Source of the DNA: Alitta virens
Taxonomy: Eukaryota; Annelida; Polychaeta; Phyllodocida; Nereididae
NCBI GenBank assembly: GCA_932294295.1
Contig: OW028584.1
Coordinates: forward strand, 20,553,638-20,617,637
Length of the DNA: 64,000 bases
Direction: 5' to 3'
Shown: piece after piece, positions 24,001 through 37,158 of the stretch
How the letters are laid out: every line of letters starts with the position of its first letter
How positions within the stretch are numbered: position 1 is the stretch's first letter
Program-made: the position numbers and the translations under genes
Notes under the pieces: generated by a model
Told to the model about the DNA's origin: nothing
What the model saw: the letters and a program-made list of their open reading frames with translations, nothing else
The model's database searches: none

Positions 24001-27000
24001 TTTTGTGTGCAAGGCCTAAAAGGCCATCTGGTTCAGGGAATGTTTTGAATGTTCCACCAATGGCCCATTACAAATACTAGGCTCTAGTGCAGACTCAAAT
24101 AAATGCTTTTATATCAGATGAGAGAGATAAATTCCTTTATGAAATTACCAATCTTGTGAGTTGAATAATATATGGAATGATATGAAGATATATATATGAT
24201 ATTAAAGAAATGATATTTTAAAAATACAAGCAATTAAAATTTACAATGTAAAATATAGTAAAAGTTTAAGATATTGTAAAGAAAAAGTATCGTAATGTGA
24301 AACTTATAACTTTATTTTTTGTGCAGGACACCCTCCTTAGAGCCAAAGCGCAAGACAATGATGAGACATACTATCTATGGGCCATGAGATTCTTTATGGA
24401 ATTCCAGCGTAGACATAAATTCAGGATTGATACTGTCGGGTTGGTATTCTCTGATTATATCTTAATGATCTCATTCGTTAATACTAACAAGTTTCATGGA
24501 AAACATCCTGACAGAAGTAACGACTCATGTGGATGTTTATTTGCTAATGTTAGTCATAGGACTCTTGGCTCTGTGAAATCTTGTGATGAAATTGTATTTA
24601 TTCATTCCAGTGAGACGCTGTCTGTGCCTACATTTCACTACATCCAAACGAACATGATTACTTACTTTGAGATGATCACCCAGGATAAAAAACAGGCTTT
24701 GTCATGGTCAAGAAGGTAGGTTATTTATGTTGTCATAAAATCTAAGCATTAACTTATATCTCCGAGTAAAGATAGATTGTGCGCCCTTGATTTTGATCCA
24801 TTGCAATGGGTCGCTGAGGCGGAATGCCTACAATGTAATATATTATATGGCAGTGGTATCTGTTTCGTCCTTGATTATTTGCCCTTGTATGAGGTCATTC
24901 AGTCATTAAATGAAAGACAAACTTGATTGATCTATCATCGTTGTTGATTTATTTACTGACAAAGTTATCTATTGGAATATTAATTGTTTTGTTCAGGACT
25001 CACCTTGGTCTGAAAGCCTACAGAGAACTTTTGGAGACTCTAGTTATGATGGGAAAATCGCAAGACACCGGTTTGCAAGAAAGTGCTAAAGTCATCAAAG
25101 GTAAGTTCAGTCCTCTAAAACTAGAACTTGTGGTCATTTCAGATGATCAGTGGTCAGGGAAAAGAAAAATTTCTTCAAGGTTATGGAATAGTCATGGAAT
25201 TTTGTTTGTGGTCAGGGAAAAATGAACTATTTCGAAAACGTTGAGGGAAAAGTCACATAATTTTTTTATGAATTTGCTCATTTATGGGATGTTTTGTTAA
25301 CTTTGGATGTATCCTCTTTGATGCACATGCAAAATTTGCTAATGAAAAAAACTTTATGTAAGGTTTTAAAGGTCGCCTTTACTCTCTATGAGAAAATATT
25401 TTTTAAATTATCATGGTAGTCCAATGTGAGAACTTCACTAATACATCACTCTTCTTCAATATTTTCTCATCATAATCATCAAGGTTTGGTCTTGGAAATT
25501 ATTTATATTTTATTTTTTCATGAAAAAGTCATAGAATTCTTTTTATGCCCTGAAATTGATTGAAGCTTTGATGGATTAGGTTGGCTGAAGTGTCCTTTTT
25601 GATCAAGTCATTATCATGTGATATGTTTTTCTTTCAGCAAATGTGTTTTATATGATCGAGTACAGAGAACTGTTTCTGACCCTTTTGAAAAACTTCAAGG
25701 AATCACGACAGTCAAGGTGCGTACTTGCTTATTTAAAACATGGTATTTGCAAGTTGAAACAGATATTATTTCATTACCTAACTTTCAATTACAAAAGAAG
25801 TTGAGTAATATTGTTCAGTATAATTCTCTGTAGTGTTCTGTACATTGACAGATCTCTGAAACAACAAATCAAGCATCTTTTCTTATAATTTGTTACTGGC
25901 TCATTAAACGAATGAATTAATGAATGAATTAATGCATGAGTATTGATAAGAAGACAATCACAAAAATTGGATAGTTATATTTTATATCATTACATACATC
26001 CCAAAAGCACTTAAGGAGGTATTGTATATAAATGGTGATTAAATATGATAATAACCACTGACTTCAGCTAATCGATTTTAACTATTGTAGCATTGGGTTT
26101 AAACATGTCTCACCTATCTTATTGTTAGTGCTTCATGTGATTTCCTTTACAGGCAATTCCTACAGGATTTAATTGAAACAACCCACCTGTTCCTACGAAT
26201 GTTAGAACATCATTGCAAAGGAAACAAGCACGTCATTGTCCAGAAAAAGAAGAAAAAATCAGGTCGCAAGAAGGCCAAGAGAGGTGCGTCTTTATTTTAA
26301 AGTAGTGCAGTACTTGGTCTTCCCAGGGGTTGGATAATTGGTTTAGGATAAACTGAGTCCATCCTACCTTATGGATAATGTATATTTAGCACTTTTATTG
26401 GATCATTTGCTTGTGATTAAGCAAACAAATGATAGTGAGATCAATGTTCAGTTTCAAGGTCTTACACAACACACCCCTAGAAACTATTGTATGTATATAC
26501 AAACAGTTTGTTTATACCAAGTGGTCACTTATATTGGTGTCCTTTCCTTAGACTGCAGCCGCTGCAATGAATTGACGTGTAATTGTCAAAATTTTTTCTC
26601 ATGTACATTTATAGTCAAAAAATAAATATCAGAATTTTTTTGACTTATGATACCTAAAATTAGTTCATGTTGGGTACTGTATCTTCTTTAAAAAAATATT
26701 ATTGATAATTTTATTATGAAAATGTTTTTCAGCCAATCAAGAAAACCAAAATCAGCCAACACAGGAAGAACTTGAGGAATTATGGGATACTGTGAGTGGT
26801 GACCTTTCTGCAGTTTTCCAAGGTCGTGAAAGTATCCCAGAAGGCATTGCTCCATTTGATGCTGCTTCGCAAGTTGATGTAGATGAACAAAGGTAATTTA
26901 TCTGTTCAGATAAATTGAAAATGACTGGTTTCATGTTTATTGGTGTTGCAAATTGTCGATCCTCAATGGGAAAAAATGCAACATGATGTGAAGTATTGTT

Positions 27001-28091
27001 TAAACTTTGTGTGGTGAAATTCACCAATATAAGACTATAAAAGGATATTTTCATGGTGTAATGATCAGGTTAAAATATATTGTAATTATAAATAAAAAAT
27101 ATTTCTGAAAGTTTTTGTTGCGGTGGGGTAGAAAATATACTGTGTTGGCTGAAAATTTACTGATCTTGATTTGGTAAGCTGACATTGTAAATATAAACTG
27201 ACCATGGTTGGTTCACCGAAATAAGTATCACTGATGTCAGTACATTTGAATATTTTCAGGATCGAAGCAATGATTAGGATTCAAGATGCTATGAGGCAGC
27301 ACCGAGCGGGGGAAGGTGTCGCCATCTTGAGGGCAGCAAGGTAATTGTTCAGTTTCTGTGAATTTCTTGTGTTAGAATCAAGTATAAACTTTTTTTTTGT
27401 ATATCAACAGATCAACAGAGAGAGGCTGTTTTTATGTGTAAACTAAAGTGGATGGTTTGCTCTCTTTTTTTTTTCATATTGCGAATGCAAAGTGCTGTTG
27501 AGTGGCTTTGAGTGCCCGTCTAGGATATCCTTAAGCGTTTGTTTATCTTGTCCTGTGTTTATCTAGTTCCCCAGCTGGTTGGTTCTGTGTTGCACACATG
27601 TGACCTTTAAAGGAGGAAGGTCATTTATTAGTGAATCTATTCAAAGTCATGTTTATTTAGGTCGACAGTTTGTGATATGACAATCCTTAATTAACATCTG
27701 AAGTATCGTGATTTCAATTTAACGATATCTGTTGTGTCAGAAGACCCCTGGAGTCAAATTTTCTAATGTTCATAGCTGCTATCTTGTCCATGTCTATGCT
27801 ACTGGGTCTGAAGCAGATGTAATGATGAGATACTAAGGCTTGGAGTCTACACCATGTTACACATTTACCCCATGGGTGGGGTATTTCACTTGCCTCAGCA
27901 TAGACACCAAATATTTGGCACCTCCAATTTAATGTCTCAAGTGATCGACATTTTGCTAATTAGTCCTGAAATGTCTTTTATCTCAAATTACAGAGAAGTC
28001 TGGCCAGAGAGAGAGGAATTTGGCAGAGTTGATATTGAACCTGAGCAGGAATTCATGGCACTTCGAGAAGTCTTTTTCGCAAATCTACCAC
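21017..28091 (+). CDS. TIMELESS: TIMELESS replication-fork protein, N-terminal half (15 coding exons)
   Basis: Partner of TIPIN in the fork-protection complex; it stabilises replication forks, supports checkpoint signalling and is related to circadian Timeless. Exons: 21017-21104, 21336-21492, 21814-21991, 22480-22622, 22848-22962, 23155-23288, 23629-23893, 24327-24439, 24611-24715, 24997-25100, 25638-25716, 26153-26283, 26733-26892, 27260-27340, 27994-28091. All are GT/AG bounded and in frame, 1951 nt in total. Diagnostic stretches: [14 protein letters not shown] (start), [82 protein letters not shown], a Lys-rich segment in exon 26153-26283, [14 protein letters not shown] and [11 protein letters not shown]. 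This is the TIMELESS N-terminal helical-repeat domain. The last exon ends in phase 1 with a good donor. The remaining ~550 residues expected for the family (C-terminal domain) were not found downstream. Confidence 0.95.
22078..22190 (+). mobile_element. SINE-tail repeat 'B', copy 1 (TIMELESS intron)
   Basis: Carries GGTGTCTATGCTGAGGCAAG, then AGACCCCACCCATGGGGTA and AACATGGTGTGGACTC. It matches the inverted copy at 27785-27935 and, less well, copies at 34615-34740 and 37033-37080. It lies between exons 21991 and 22480. Confidence 0.75.
27785..27935 (-). mobile_element. SINE-tail repeat 'B', copy 2 (TIMELESS intron, inverted)
   Basis: The minus-strand reading matches copy 1 (22078-22190) over about 110 bp, through GGTGTCTATGCTGAGGCAAG, CCCCACCCATGGGGTA and AACATGGTGTAGACTCCAAG. 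It extends further into a tail with CATCATTACATCTGC, which is shared with 37033-37080. It lies in the intron before exon 27994. Confidence 0.75.
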
Positions 28092-31000
28092 GTGAGTAGT
28101 TGTTTTGTCTCTTTTTTTTATTGATGCTTATTTTTTCTTCTTTTGTTTAAAGTATGAATTGTGTTTGGATTTGCTATATAATCCACTAGAGGCCACCTTT
28201 TAGCTTTGTATTACACTACTGCACCATCTGGTGGACCACCCAGTAGTGTTATGCATGCATAGAATGCTGAACTTGTGTTCTAATGGTGCAACTCAATGTT
28301 TAGTTTCAGTGTAAATAGTGATGACAAAAACAAGCAATTGTTGTGTTAGAAATGCATTAGAGATTTTAGCTCTTTGCATTTGATAGATTTATGTGGATGA
28401 CCTAATCTGTTTAATGTACACGATTTGTCTGTAGATAAACACCATACTTCATGGAAGTAATTTACAAACATTGCATACATACCAGCAATACCTCTTTGAT
28501 AGCTCATAACTGCTTATTTTTGAGGAGGATCAGTTTTTGCATTGAGACTAGAATTGCTCAGAGAAATGTCATTATCGTGACTTATGTTAAAAACATCAAT
28601 TGATGACTGTCTGACTGACTGATATATGGACAAATTGACTGATTGGTTTCTTGGGAACAATTGAACAAGTTCTAAGTTTAGCTAGGCTGATTGATTGACT
28701 AATGATTGATTGATTGACATGTAGATTTGATTAACTAGTTAACCAACTGATTGATTAGTTGATGCTTGGCTAGACTGACTGACTGACTGATTGATTGACT
28801 GATTGATTGATTGACTGACTGAACCATGAAAAACTCTGCACACAGACAAAAAAACAAACAAACAAAAAAAAAACCCCCACAGAACCAACAATTTTATATA
28901 AACCGTCTGGTACTCAATAACTGTTTAATGACTGTTGGGAACTTTCTTCATCATATCTTGTCTGTTCGTGCATTCTCTCTTATTCCGCAATTTCATTAAG
29001 TTTGCCTACAATACAGTACAAACAACTGGATGCAATTCAGCTGAGTCTTCGGGGGATACTGATGAAACTCCCCTCATAAACTTCTGCTCGTAGTCTTCGC
29101 TATAAATTGACCGCAGATATGCTTGCATACTCTAAGCAATTACCTCAATGCAAAAAAGTCAGTGCTTCTTGTGTGTGGCCAAGAAGTTGCTGTAAGTCAC
29201 TTTAAAGTCTTACTATAGTCGCAGAATTGTGATTAATCATTGATATCAAAGATGTTATTATTGAAGTGTATACCTACAATGAGTTATGAAGAGTTTTCTT
29301 CATGCTGTATTTACATTTAAGGTAACAGATGAGTTTTGGGTTGAAATAGGGTCTCTCTGCAAGTCCTGAGTTCAGTTTACAGAATGTTGCATTTACTAGG
29401 ACACTGTCACAACTGCATTGTTATATTTGCAGAAAACAGTCGCTGTACTCTCGGTTTGCCTTGTAATGCCTTGTATCCTGTGTCTGCTGTGTCTGTGAAG
29501 GGACAAGTAAAGAAACCCACCTATGAGACAGAGTAATGGTGTAAAAATGTCATTCAATGGCAAAATTATAGATGTGATATTCAAAATGCATTTCGGTTGG
29601 GCCCTAGGTTAAGACCTCTCTTTCATCAACTCGCCATAAAGACCAGTAAAGTTTGACCTTGTGGCATTTGTGATATATGGGTGATCTTACTTTTGAGATT
29701 CAACTGTATAAATGACATTATTTATTCTAGCTTCACCTTGCTTAACCCCCACTTGTGTTGGTAGAAAGATTTAAGCCTCTTTCTGGTGTCTTGACTAATG
29801 ACGTCACCAATTAATCTCCCTTTCATCTCAACATTAGTGGGATTCCCCTCTTTTTGAAGATGCTGGAAACCTGTTTAATGTCTAGACGAAGAGGAGAGGA
29901 GAAAAAGAATTAATTTGTGCACAAACTGACAACAATCCAGAACTGTTTCATCAAACTCTCATCTCCGTTGTCATGGAGATCTGGCAAATCTCACAACTTT
30001 CTGAAGTAGGCGTGATTACATGAGACTTAAAGTCAACTTGAAGTTTGAATTGACAGATTCAAGACTTAAAGAGGCTTTGAAAGAGAAAGAAAACTGTTTC
30101 CAAAACTCAAAATCTTGTTGCCAACGGCTTGAAAGTCTTTGTACTATCCATGGCTATGTCAAAACTGGAAAAAGTCCCTCTCATTAGTGAAAGTGCAACA
30201 TTGTCTAGACTCTCCTCTCACCCCAATGCTTAATCCTCGCAAGAACTTGCTTCGATGGACTGCACTTACTTATTGGGGGATGATGGGTTTAGTGATTGGA
30301 CGTTTGGCAGGATCGGCTTCTGTAGCATTACGAGTACTTCATGCTTGAGTTAAACCACCTGCTGGCTGCATTAATAAAGAGGTCCATAGGGGTTTCATAG
30401 GACACCAAATTGAGCACATTTTGTCCAGTTCGATCCTTACCTTGGTGTGAAGGCCTTACTTCTCATTGATAACCATTGGCTCTGGTAGATTCTGGAGACA
30501 AAACAAACCATTATGCCGACACTATTGTGGTTTCCTTTGGTTAGGATAGAAGCTAAGCTTGGACTGGTAAGTCATTTGCCTGCTAATCAAGAGGTAGATA
30601 TCTAGCAGGTTCGAACCCCCAACATAGCATGGAGGAGTTAAGCTGATACTTGTACAACCACTGTGTTGTCCCACTCAGGTGTAATGGTACTTGGCAAAAG
30701 GGAACCATGGTAATGGTGTGTACTTTCAGGTCCTTGCGGTTCATCCCATGTACTGGGCTGAAAACTCCAGGGAGTTGAGAAAGACCGCGGACTTGTCTGC
30801 CGAGGGTGTAATTGTAAAATTGGCAGATTGTGTGTAGTATGTACTAACGGACTGTAAACTGAAACATTTACATTAATTAAAGTGCGATCAGAGTGAGGAA
30901 AAATCATATCCTTCACTGTAAGTTAAAATCTGGCTATGTTACAGCTATTTCTTATTTACCCAGCAATATACAAGTGTTTTGCACCTGGGCTTCATTATTG

Positions 31001-31270
31001 TATGTGTGATTCAGTGTGAACCCCAAAACTTTGGAGGAGCAGGTAAAGGGGTGTGGCAGTCTGCCCTTTGTGCCTTCAACCATATACAAGTGAGTGATAT
31101 TTGGGGTATTCAATTACCAGGATGCTACCTCGTGGTCAGGTCGAGGCTCTTGGCATCTGATTGGTTCCTTGTGTTTTTGTGAAATGGGAGGAGGGGGCTG
31201 TGATCCATGAATTGGGGGTGAATATCACATGGTATACAGATAGACAGATGGACAGACTGAAAGTGTAGTT
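28092..31270. other. Stretch after the last recognisable TIMELESS exon
   Basis: I looked here for the next TIMELESS exon (it must start in phase 1) and recognise none. It contains a TGAC/TGAT microsatellite (about 28600-28823), a diverged SINE-tail-like stretch near 29441-29600, and a tRNA-like SINE head near 30541-30620 whose B box reads GGTTCGAACCC. The longest open frames have no recognisable domain. Confidence 0.55.
30541..30625 (+). mobile_element. tRNA-derived SINE head (degenerate)
   Basis: An A-box-like AAGCTTGGACTGG (about 30554) precedes GCAGGTTCGAACCCCC (about 30606-30621), a good pol III B box. The spacing fits a tRNA head. The body downstream (30630-30900) is non-coding. Confidence 0.5.
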
Positions 31271-31403
31271 CCAAGCAGTCACCTGGTTGATTGATCATTC
31301 ATTGATTTGATGTAACGTTCAATAATAAAAAGTCCAGCTGATCCATTTAGAGAGATGAGATAATACAATGCAGCTATATCTAGTAAAACCCTCTGAGATA
31401 CGG

Positions 31404-31848
31404 ACAGGCAGACAGACAGACCGACAGACAGACCGACAACCGGAAAGACAAACAGACCGACAACCGGACAAACTATACAACTTGCACAGCAGTCAATGCC
31501 AGTCATGCAAAATGCATTTAAGTATGCACTGCAGACCATGTTCAGGTAGAATTAAGTGTGAACGACAAAGAAGGTCACCTAATTTTACTAATCTAATCAA
31601 GGGTATAAAATTAAAATGCAAGTTATTAGTATTGAGATGGGACAGAATTTGACAGACAAATTGAACACGTTCAATGACTACAGGTCAAGAACACTGGCAA
31701 AACCAGACTACAGGTCTTCAGTAGAGTAGCCTAGTAATCTATCTGACTGATCCAGCAACTATACAACTTGCACAACAGTCAATGCCAGTCATGCAAAATG
31801 CATTTAAATATGCACTGCACACCATGCTCAGGTAGAATTAAGTGTGAA
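31404..31848 (+). repeat. GACA-type microsatellite and a direct repeat of about 92 bp
   Basis: A GACAGACC/GACAACCG run (31404-31470) is followed by a 92-bp unit (31471-31562). That unit recurs as a nearly identical direct copy at 31757-31848, 286 bp further on. Shared words include ACTATACAACTTGCACA and ATGCAAAATGCATTTAA. Open frames here arise from the repeat. Confidence 0.8.
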
Positions 31849-32399
31849 TTTGCGATTGGCCAAAATTATCCTCTCAGCCTTCTTGACAGGAGAATGAGCT
31901 ACTTAGATTTGCACCTCCAAATTGGAGAGTTCCTGCATAATGACAGGTTGGCATGACAACAATGTCAAATGCATACATTGTGAATTGTCAGTGCATTGAG
32001 TTCAAAGTTTCAAATGCAGGGGCTAGAAGTTCGAAAAGCTTCGATTTGATCGAACGATTATGTCTAAAAGAGCTTATAAGATTTCCTGTCACACAGAAGT
32101 ATATTCGTAACTGATTAGTACTTTGTAAATTACAAATTACAGACATAATTGTGCCAATGTGAGGTGGTCTCACTAGTGAGGTCTTAAACAACTGGTTTAT
32201 GACATTCCATCCATCTATACAGTTATGCCCATGTACATAAAATGTAAGTCCGAGACATTGTTTACGAATGGCATAATAACTTGCACAGTTGATTCCATGT
32301 CAACCTTGGACATGACAGTTGCAAGATGTTGTGGATCACCTAAATCATCGTGGGTCGTGTAAACATCGTTGATTAATTTCCAGAATGCTCAGTTTATGC

Positions 32400-32650
32400 T
32401 CGTCTTGTGTAAAAACGTCAAGAATCCGCGTAATCACAGCGTTAAATGCGGCGTCACGACCTATTGTGACGTTTGTTTGCGTTATCTGACGTTCAGCTTG
32501 ACATTGCGACGCGAGTGCAGAAGTAATAGCGTAACGTCATGCAAATGACACACTGCACGTGATTGTATGCTTTGGTTTGATTGGTTGGTGGCGGTCACTC
32601 TCCTGTCAAGGAAAATGAGTGTGAGCAGACGATAACTTTGAGAAACCAAC
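32400..32650. promoter_or_regulatory. CpG- and CRE-dense island, possible orphan promoter or MITE
   Basis: Unlike its AT-rich surroundings, this segment is rich in CpG. It holds several CRE-like half sites (GTGACGTT, CTGACGTTC, TAACGTCATG), an octamer-like ATGCAAAT, an E-box (GCACGTGA) and an inverted CCAAT box (GATTGGTTGG) within about 200 bp. No adjacent coding exon is recognised on either strand. Alternating ACGTCA and TGACGT words could instead be the arms of a decayed palindromic element. Confidence 0.4.
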
Positions 32651-34439
32651 TTTGTCAGTATGAAAATTATACTCTATAATGCTTGTAAATTGAAGCTCGT
32701 TAAAAAAAGAAAATAAAGTAGGCCTATATTGTTAGAACTTAGACATGAGATCTGCCTAGGCCCTAATAAGAACCTTCTCTGATAATAGCCTAGGCCTATC
32801 TCTCTTTATGTGTCTTTTTCCTCTGTCAGGTTGTCTGTCTTTCTCTCTAATGGATATTTTCCTTGTTTTTCCCAGTTAAATTTTCATGAAATAAATTAAA
32901 GTTAGAGTGTGAGACATGAGTTCTTCCATTGCTTTCACATTATTAATGCAAATCCCGTGTAATAATTTACCAAAGGAGCCTGGAGAGTTTTGACAACAGA
33001 AGGAAAGATAAAGTTGTCTTGATTAAAGATCACTTAAGATGGTTTCCTAGCAACCGATTTGTTTACTTTAAAAATTCGCATTAACCATGTGCCCCTTTCA
33101 AGGGCCGACAATGTTATCCAGTGCCTTTTGAGCTTTTATGATGCAAATGTAGCGAAATTTGAAGATCTATAATAAACTAGATCGTAACATTAAAATGTTT
33201 ACAGTTGATTTTAAGTACATTACTCCCTTAAAGTACTTAAATAAAATTTAAGGGCTGCTCTTTTTATACACGGAGCATTAACACAGAAAAACGTAATGTA
33301 AATTGTTAAAAAAAAGTGACAAAATAAAACGCTGTTAAATACCATGAACTTAACTTTAACAATAAAATTAAGTACTAATGTAAATTTGATATGTATCCGT
33401 TAACTCTCCGTATAAGTAGTGGATAAGTACCATGAAATTAAATTGTCTGTTTACTTAGAATTTATTGGATTTTCTGTCTAATTGCATGATAAAAGGTAAT
33501 AAATACTATAATTGGGAGTAAAAAGCATTTTAGGACTATATGTAATTACTTGTTTTTCATTTTGATGTATGGATTTCTTTGTATATTTCAACACTGCTGG
33601 TAAAATGTACTGACACTGGATATTTTGCATTTTTATAATACTTCTAACTTGATGGGTGTTTTGAACAAGATTTGATGCATGCATATAATTAGCTGGATGT
33701 TTTAAATTTGGAATTTTTGAATTGACAAACCGAAGCCACTCCAGGATAGGTTCCCTGGGTGACCAAAGCTTGTTATTTGCGTGTAGTGGTAAAATAACTG
33801 CCTTTTGAAGTGCTAATTGCCACTTCTCATCTCTTAAAAAAAAAGAAAAGAAAAAAGTCCTCAGCAATTAAAAGTCTCAAAGCTTGCCTTGTGTGTGTTG
33901 GAAGGTATGATTTTCATAATGATAGGTTGGCGCAAATTCTCTCTCTTTTTATCCTAAGACTAATTCGTAGTTGTTGAAAGATATCACTTTTTTTACCAAT
34001 GTTGTGAAATATGCCATGGAAGACTGAAATTTAAAGAATTTGGTGGCTTCTTAACCAGTCTATTGTGTATTTGTTGAAGGGAGACATTAAAATAGTGACA
34101 GAATAACAGACACAGTCATAGACAGACTGACAATGGATAAGATACATGGGTATAGAACCCTGCAGATATAGTAGTAGTAGTAAAATTTTATTTATTGTGG
34201 TTTCAATTCACGGAATCACATTTCTTGTTCGAGACAAAATACACGAACCAAGCAGAAGCTTCTGTACGACATACTAATAATAATACATAAATCTAATAGG
34301 GACTAACAAATATATAATAAATATAGCACATTTCTGTATAGCACTTCATTTTAGGTTCAGCACCTTTTGAGTCAGCATTGTTACAAGTTATCACAAACAG
34401 CTCTTTAATAAATCAATGCATTTGATACAATCAATATAG

Positions 34440-34740
34440 ACAAGTAATAGACAGCTAGACAGACAGCTAGACAAACAACTCAACAGACAGCTAGACAGAC
34501 AGTTAGACAGACAGAGCGACAGACATCTAGACAGACAGCTAGACAGACAGCTAGACAGATGAAAGATAGTAGTGTGTTGGTCAACTTCTGAAGGTTCTGG
34601 GTTCAATTTCCAAACTGGACACTCTTTAGGAGCTGGCATTCAAGCAGTTGGTATGAGTTGTATCGTCCTTGTACATGTAACCAGTGCCTATGCAATGACG
34701 AGTAAAAGACACCACCCATGGGGTAAATTTGTTCATGATA
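34440..34740 (+). mobile_element. Microsatellite joined to a SINE with repeat-B tail
   Basis: An AGACAGCT-type run (34440-34560) directly abuts a SINE-like unit with B box GGGTTCAATTTCC (about 34600). The tail (34672-34735) carries GAGTAAAAGACACCACCC and ATGGGGTAAAT, matching repeat B in the TIMELESS introns. The A box is poorly preserved. Confidence 0.6.
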
Positions 34741-35548
34741 AGGTAAGTATTCCAGAAAGTATTTTTTTCTGGTAATTTTGAAAACGACAATATTTATTTA
34801 AAGTATATCTATTTATTTTCTTTATACCTCAATATTGCCTCTGCACTAGGACTAGAAATTTCAAACCTGTTTGGTTATTGTCACTCGATATTATTTGCTA
34901 AATGGTGATCAAATTTCTTCTGGATTGGTATTTGTATATTTGATCAAGGCCGTTGCTTATTGCTTATAAATTGGCATTTCACACGGTCGTGTTCTCACTG
35001 AATATTTGAACTCATAACAGCCAGCAAATGCTGTCGTTATTGCATGCAAATATAATCATATAGGGTGATTTCAACTGCCAAGTTTTGCAGCAGTTTGCTG
35101 GCACAGTTTGCTGGCACAGTTCACATCTAGCAATGGTGTTTGATCATCAGATCAGGTTTCTGAGTCAAAGATCATAATGTTTCTGTCAGGTGTTTATAAA
35201 ATGACCCTCTCAAAAGTTCGTCCAGACTTCACTGAAAGAATGTACACCTATATATGGTTTGATGAAGCCCTCCCAAGCAATGTTTTTTGTTACAGTAAAA
35301 ATCCCTCCATTTAAGATCTACGAAATTTGATACTACCTTGATTCTACCATGGAGCCATATTGCATTGTGAAAACATGTACTGTTTGTTTATAAAATATGG
35401 TCGACTCTAGACTGTAGCTGTAACTGGCTAAAGCCAACTGCTTCTGTCTACTCTTAGCTAATAGTCGGCTTATACTGTTCTGTTCAGTTTTTTTTTTCTC
35501 TATTTTTTTTTCTTTATTAATAATAAATTCTAAATGTTAAATATAATA

Positions 35549-35603
35549 GGGGATACATCCACCCTTGGGTAATGGTATTTTGTAAATACTCGGATGTATC
35601 CCC
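35549..35603. repeat. Inverted repeat, 12-bp perfect arms
   Basis: GGGGATACATCC (35549-35560) and GGATGTATCCCC (35592-35603) are separated by 31 nt. T-rich runs lie on both sides (about 35487-35512 and 35620). It is either a folded small element or a terminator-like hairpin; no transcript is known. Confidence 0.55.
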
Positions 35604-36001
35604 TTCCAACACATTATATGTTTTTTTTTTTTCATGCTTTTTGTGGTCATATATACTTGTAAATTAATGTACTGAGTGTTGGAGAATAATAAAATGTCTA
35701 ATGTCTTATACCTATCACCACCGTAAAATATTTAAAAAAACCTTGATAAATGTAAGAAATCATCTAATATATCATTGATGAGAACTTTTAGATCCAGCTT
35801 TGAGTAGCCAGACAGTTCCGATTAGTGGCAGGTAGCAAAAGTTGTCTAGCTTTCTCTGAGTTCAATTTGACGGCCGTTTTTAATGAAACTGTCCAGGCAT
35901 CCCAAATTCAGAATTTAAGGGGCTGGCATGGTACTTTGAATTATGACGACACTGAAAGGGAAGACTCATGAGGTAGCTGTTGATATACAGTTGATGACAT
36001 T

Positions 36002-36125
36002 GACATGGAAACAAAATACCTGATGATGTCATGTGGATCCATGAATACCATTGGCTGATTATTTGCCTTAGCCAATGTGAATCCTTCATTCACATACGTG
36101 TATAATCTGGAGTTTTTTTTCCAAG
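36002..36125. mobile_element. Palindromic MITE 'C', diverged copy
   Basis: The arms read GACATGGAAAC and GATGATGTCATGTGGATCC on the left, then CCATTGGCTG. The right arm's reverse complement begins CTTGGAAA, followed by CTCCAG and GTGAATGAAGGATTCACATT. They match the better copies at 38319 and 57698. The CRE is mutated to TGATGTCA. Confidence 0.6.
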
Positions 36126-37158
36126 ACGATGGAATTGGTTGTAACTTGTTGCGTTATATATAAACATGTGCTTGTTTGTTTTGTTTTGACATGTGCTTGT
36201 TTGTTTTGTTCTTTTGTTGGTGTACTGTATTTCAGATTTTGTGTCACAGACTGTGAATTGATGTTTATGGCAGATTTCAACATTTTAAATTTCCAAAGAA
36301 ATAAGTGCTTTACTTTAATGCCTTTACCTTAATGTCTCTTACCTTTTCCAAAAAAGTGATATAACCCAACATATGGCGTAATCTATTCAGAAGCTTTGTG
36401 AAAGTCAATGAACCTACTTGTGCAGGGATCTAAAAGCTTTTTGCCAGTCACCTGAGTGATTTCAACCCCTTTGGTGTCATGTGACAGCTTAGGGTGAAAT
36501 CTGACACCCTTCTCCCCTCAGTTAACATGAAATCTTCTCTTAAACGGTACAAAATACAAATAACCCCCGCACCCCACTGGTTTTGAGGTCAAAACTGTGT
36601 ATTTAATATGTGTTTGATGTTAGAATTAAATTTATAGCGGAGTCATTGAATTTAACTTTGTGACATTGATTGATTTGGAGTTCGTAATGATAGGTTAGTG
36701 TCTAAGGTCACCACTAGGGGTGATACACATTTGACCTTTGTTGCTAGTAGCAACGGTATGTTGTCATGGGGCAGTGTCATGTATAAGTCAAACTTTTGAT
36801 GAATTTATGACTTTTTTGGAATTAGGTATTTCAGTCATACCTGGTGTTCATAGGTAACATTGGCCAGTACATACTGTAAATTTATACATTTTCGGTGATT
36901 TCTTGAGTTCTATTTAATTTTTCCTCATTCAATAATTCAGGACAAAAATGATTGATTCCAGGCTCATTCGTTTTATGCTAAATATCAGTTGCAAGTCACA
37001 TCAGATATATGATTGTGGGAGCGAAAAACTTTTGTGTGGACTCTTAAGCCTTATCGTGTGATCATTACATCTGCCTGTGTTAAAATGTCAAACCAGTAAC
37101 ACAGAGAAAATATGCCATAATCACTGTGCTGTCACCTGACAGCCCAGCGACCTAATAG

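Noticed and set aside
30139..30348. Possible continuation exon of TIMELESS
   Set aside because: The translation shows no similarity to the TIMELESS C-terminal region, and no matching phase-1 acceptor is evident.
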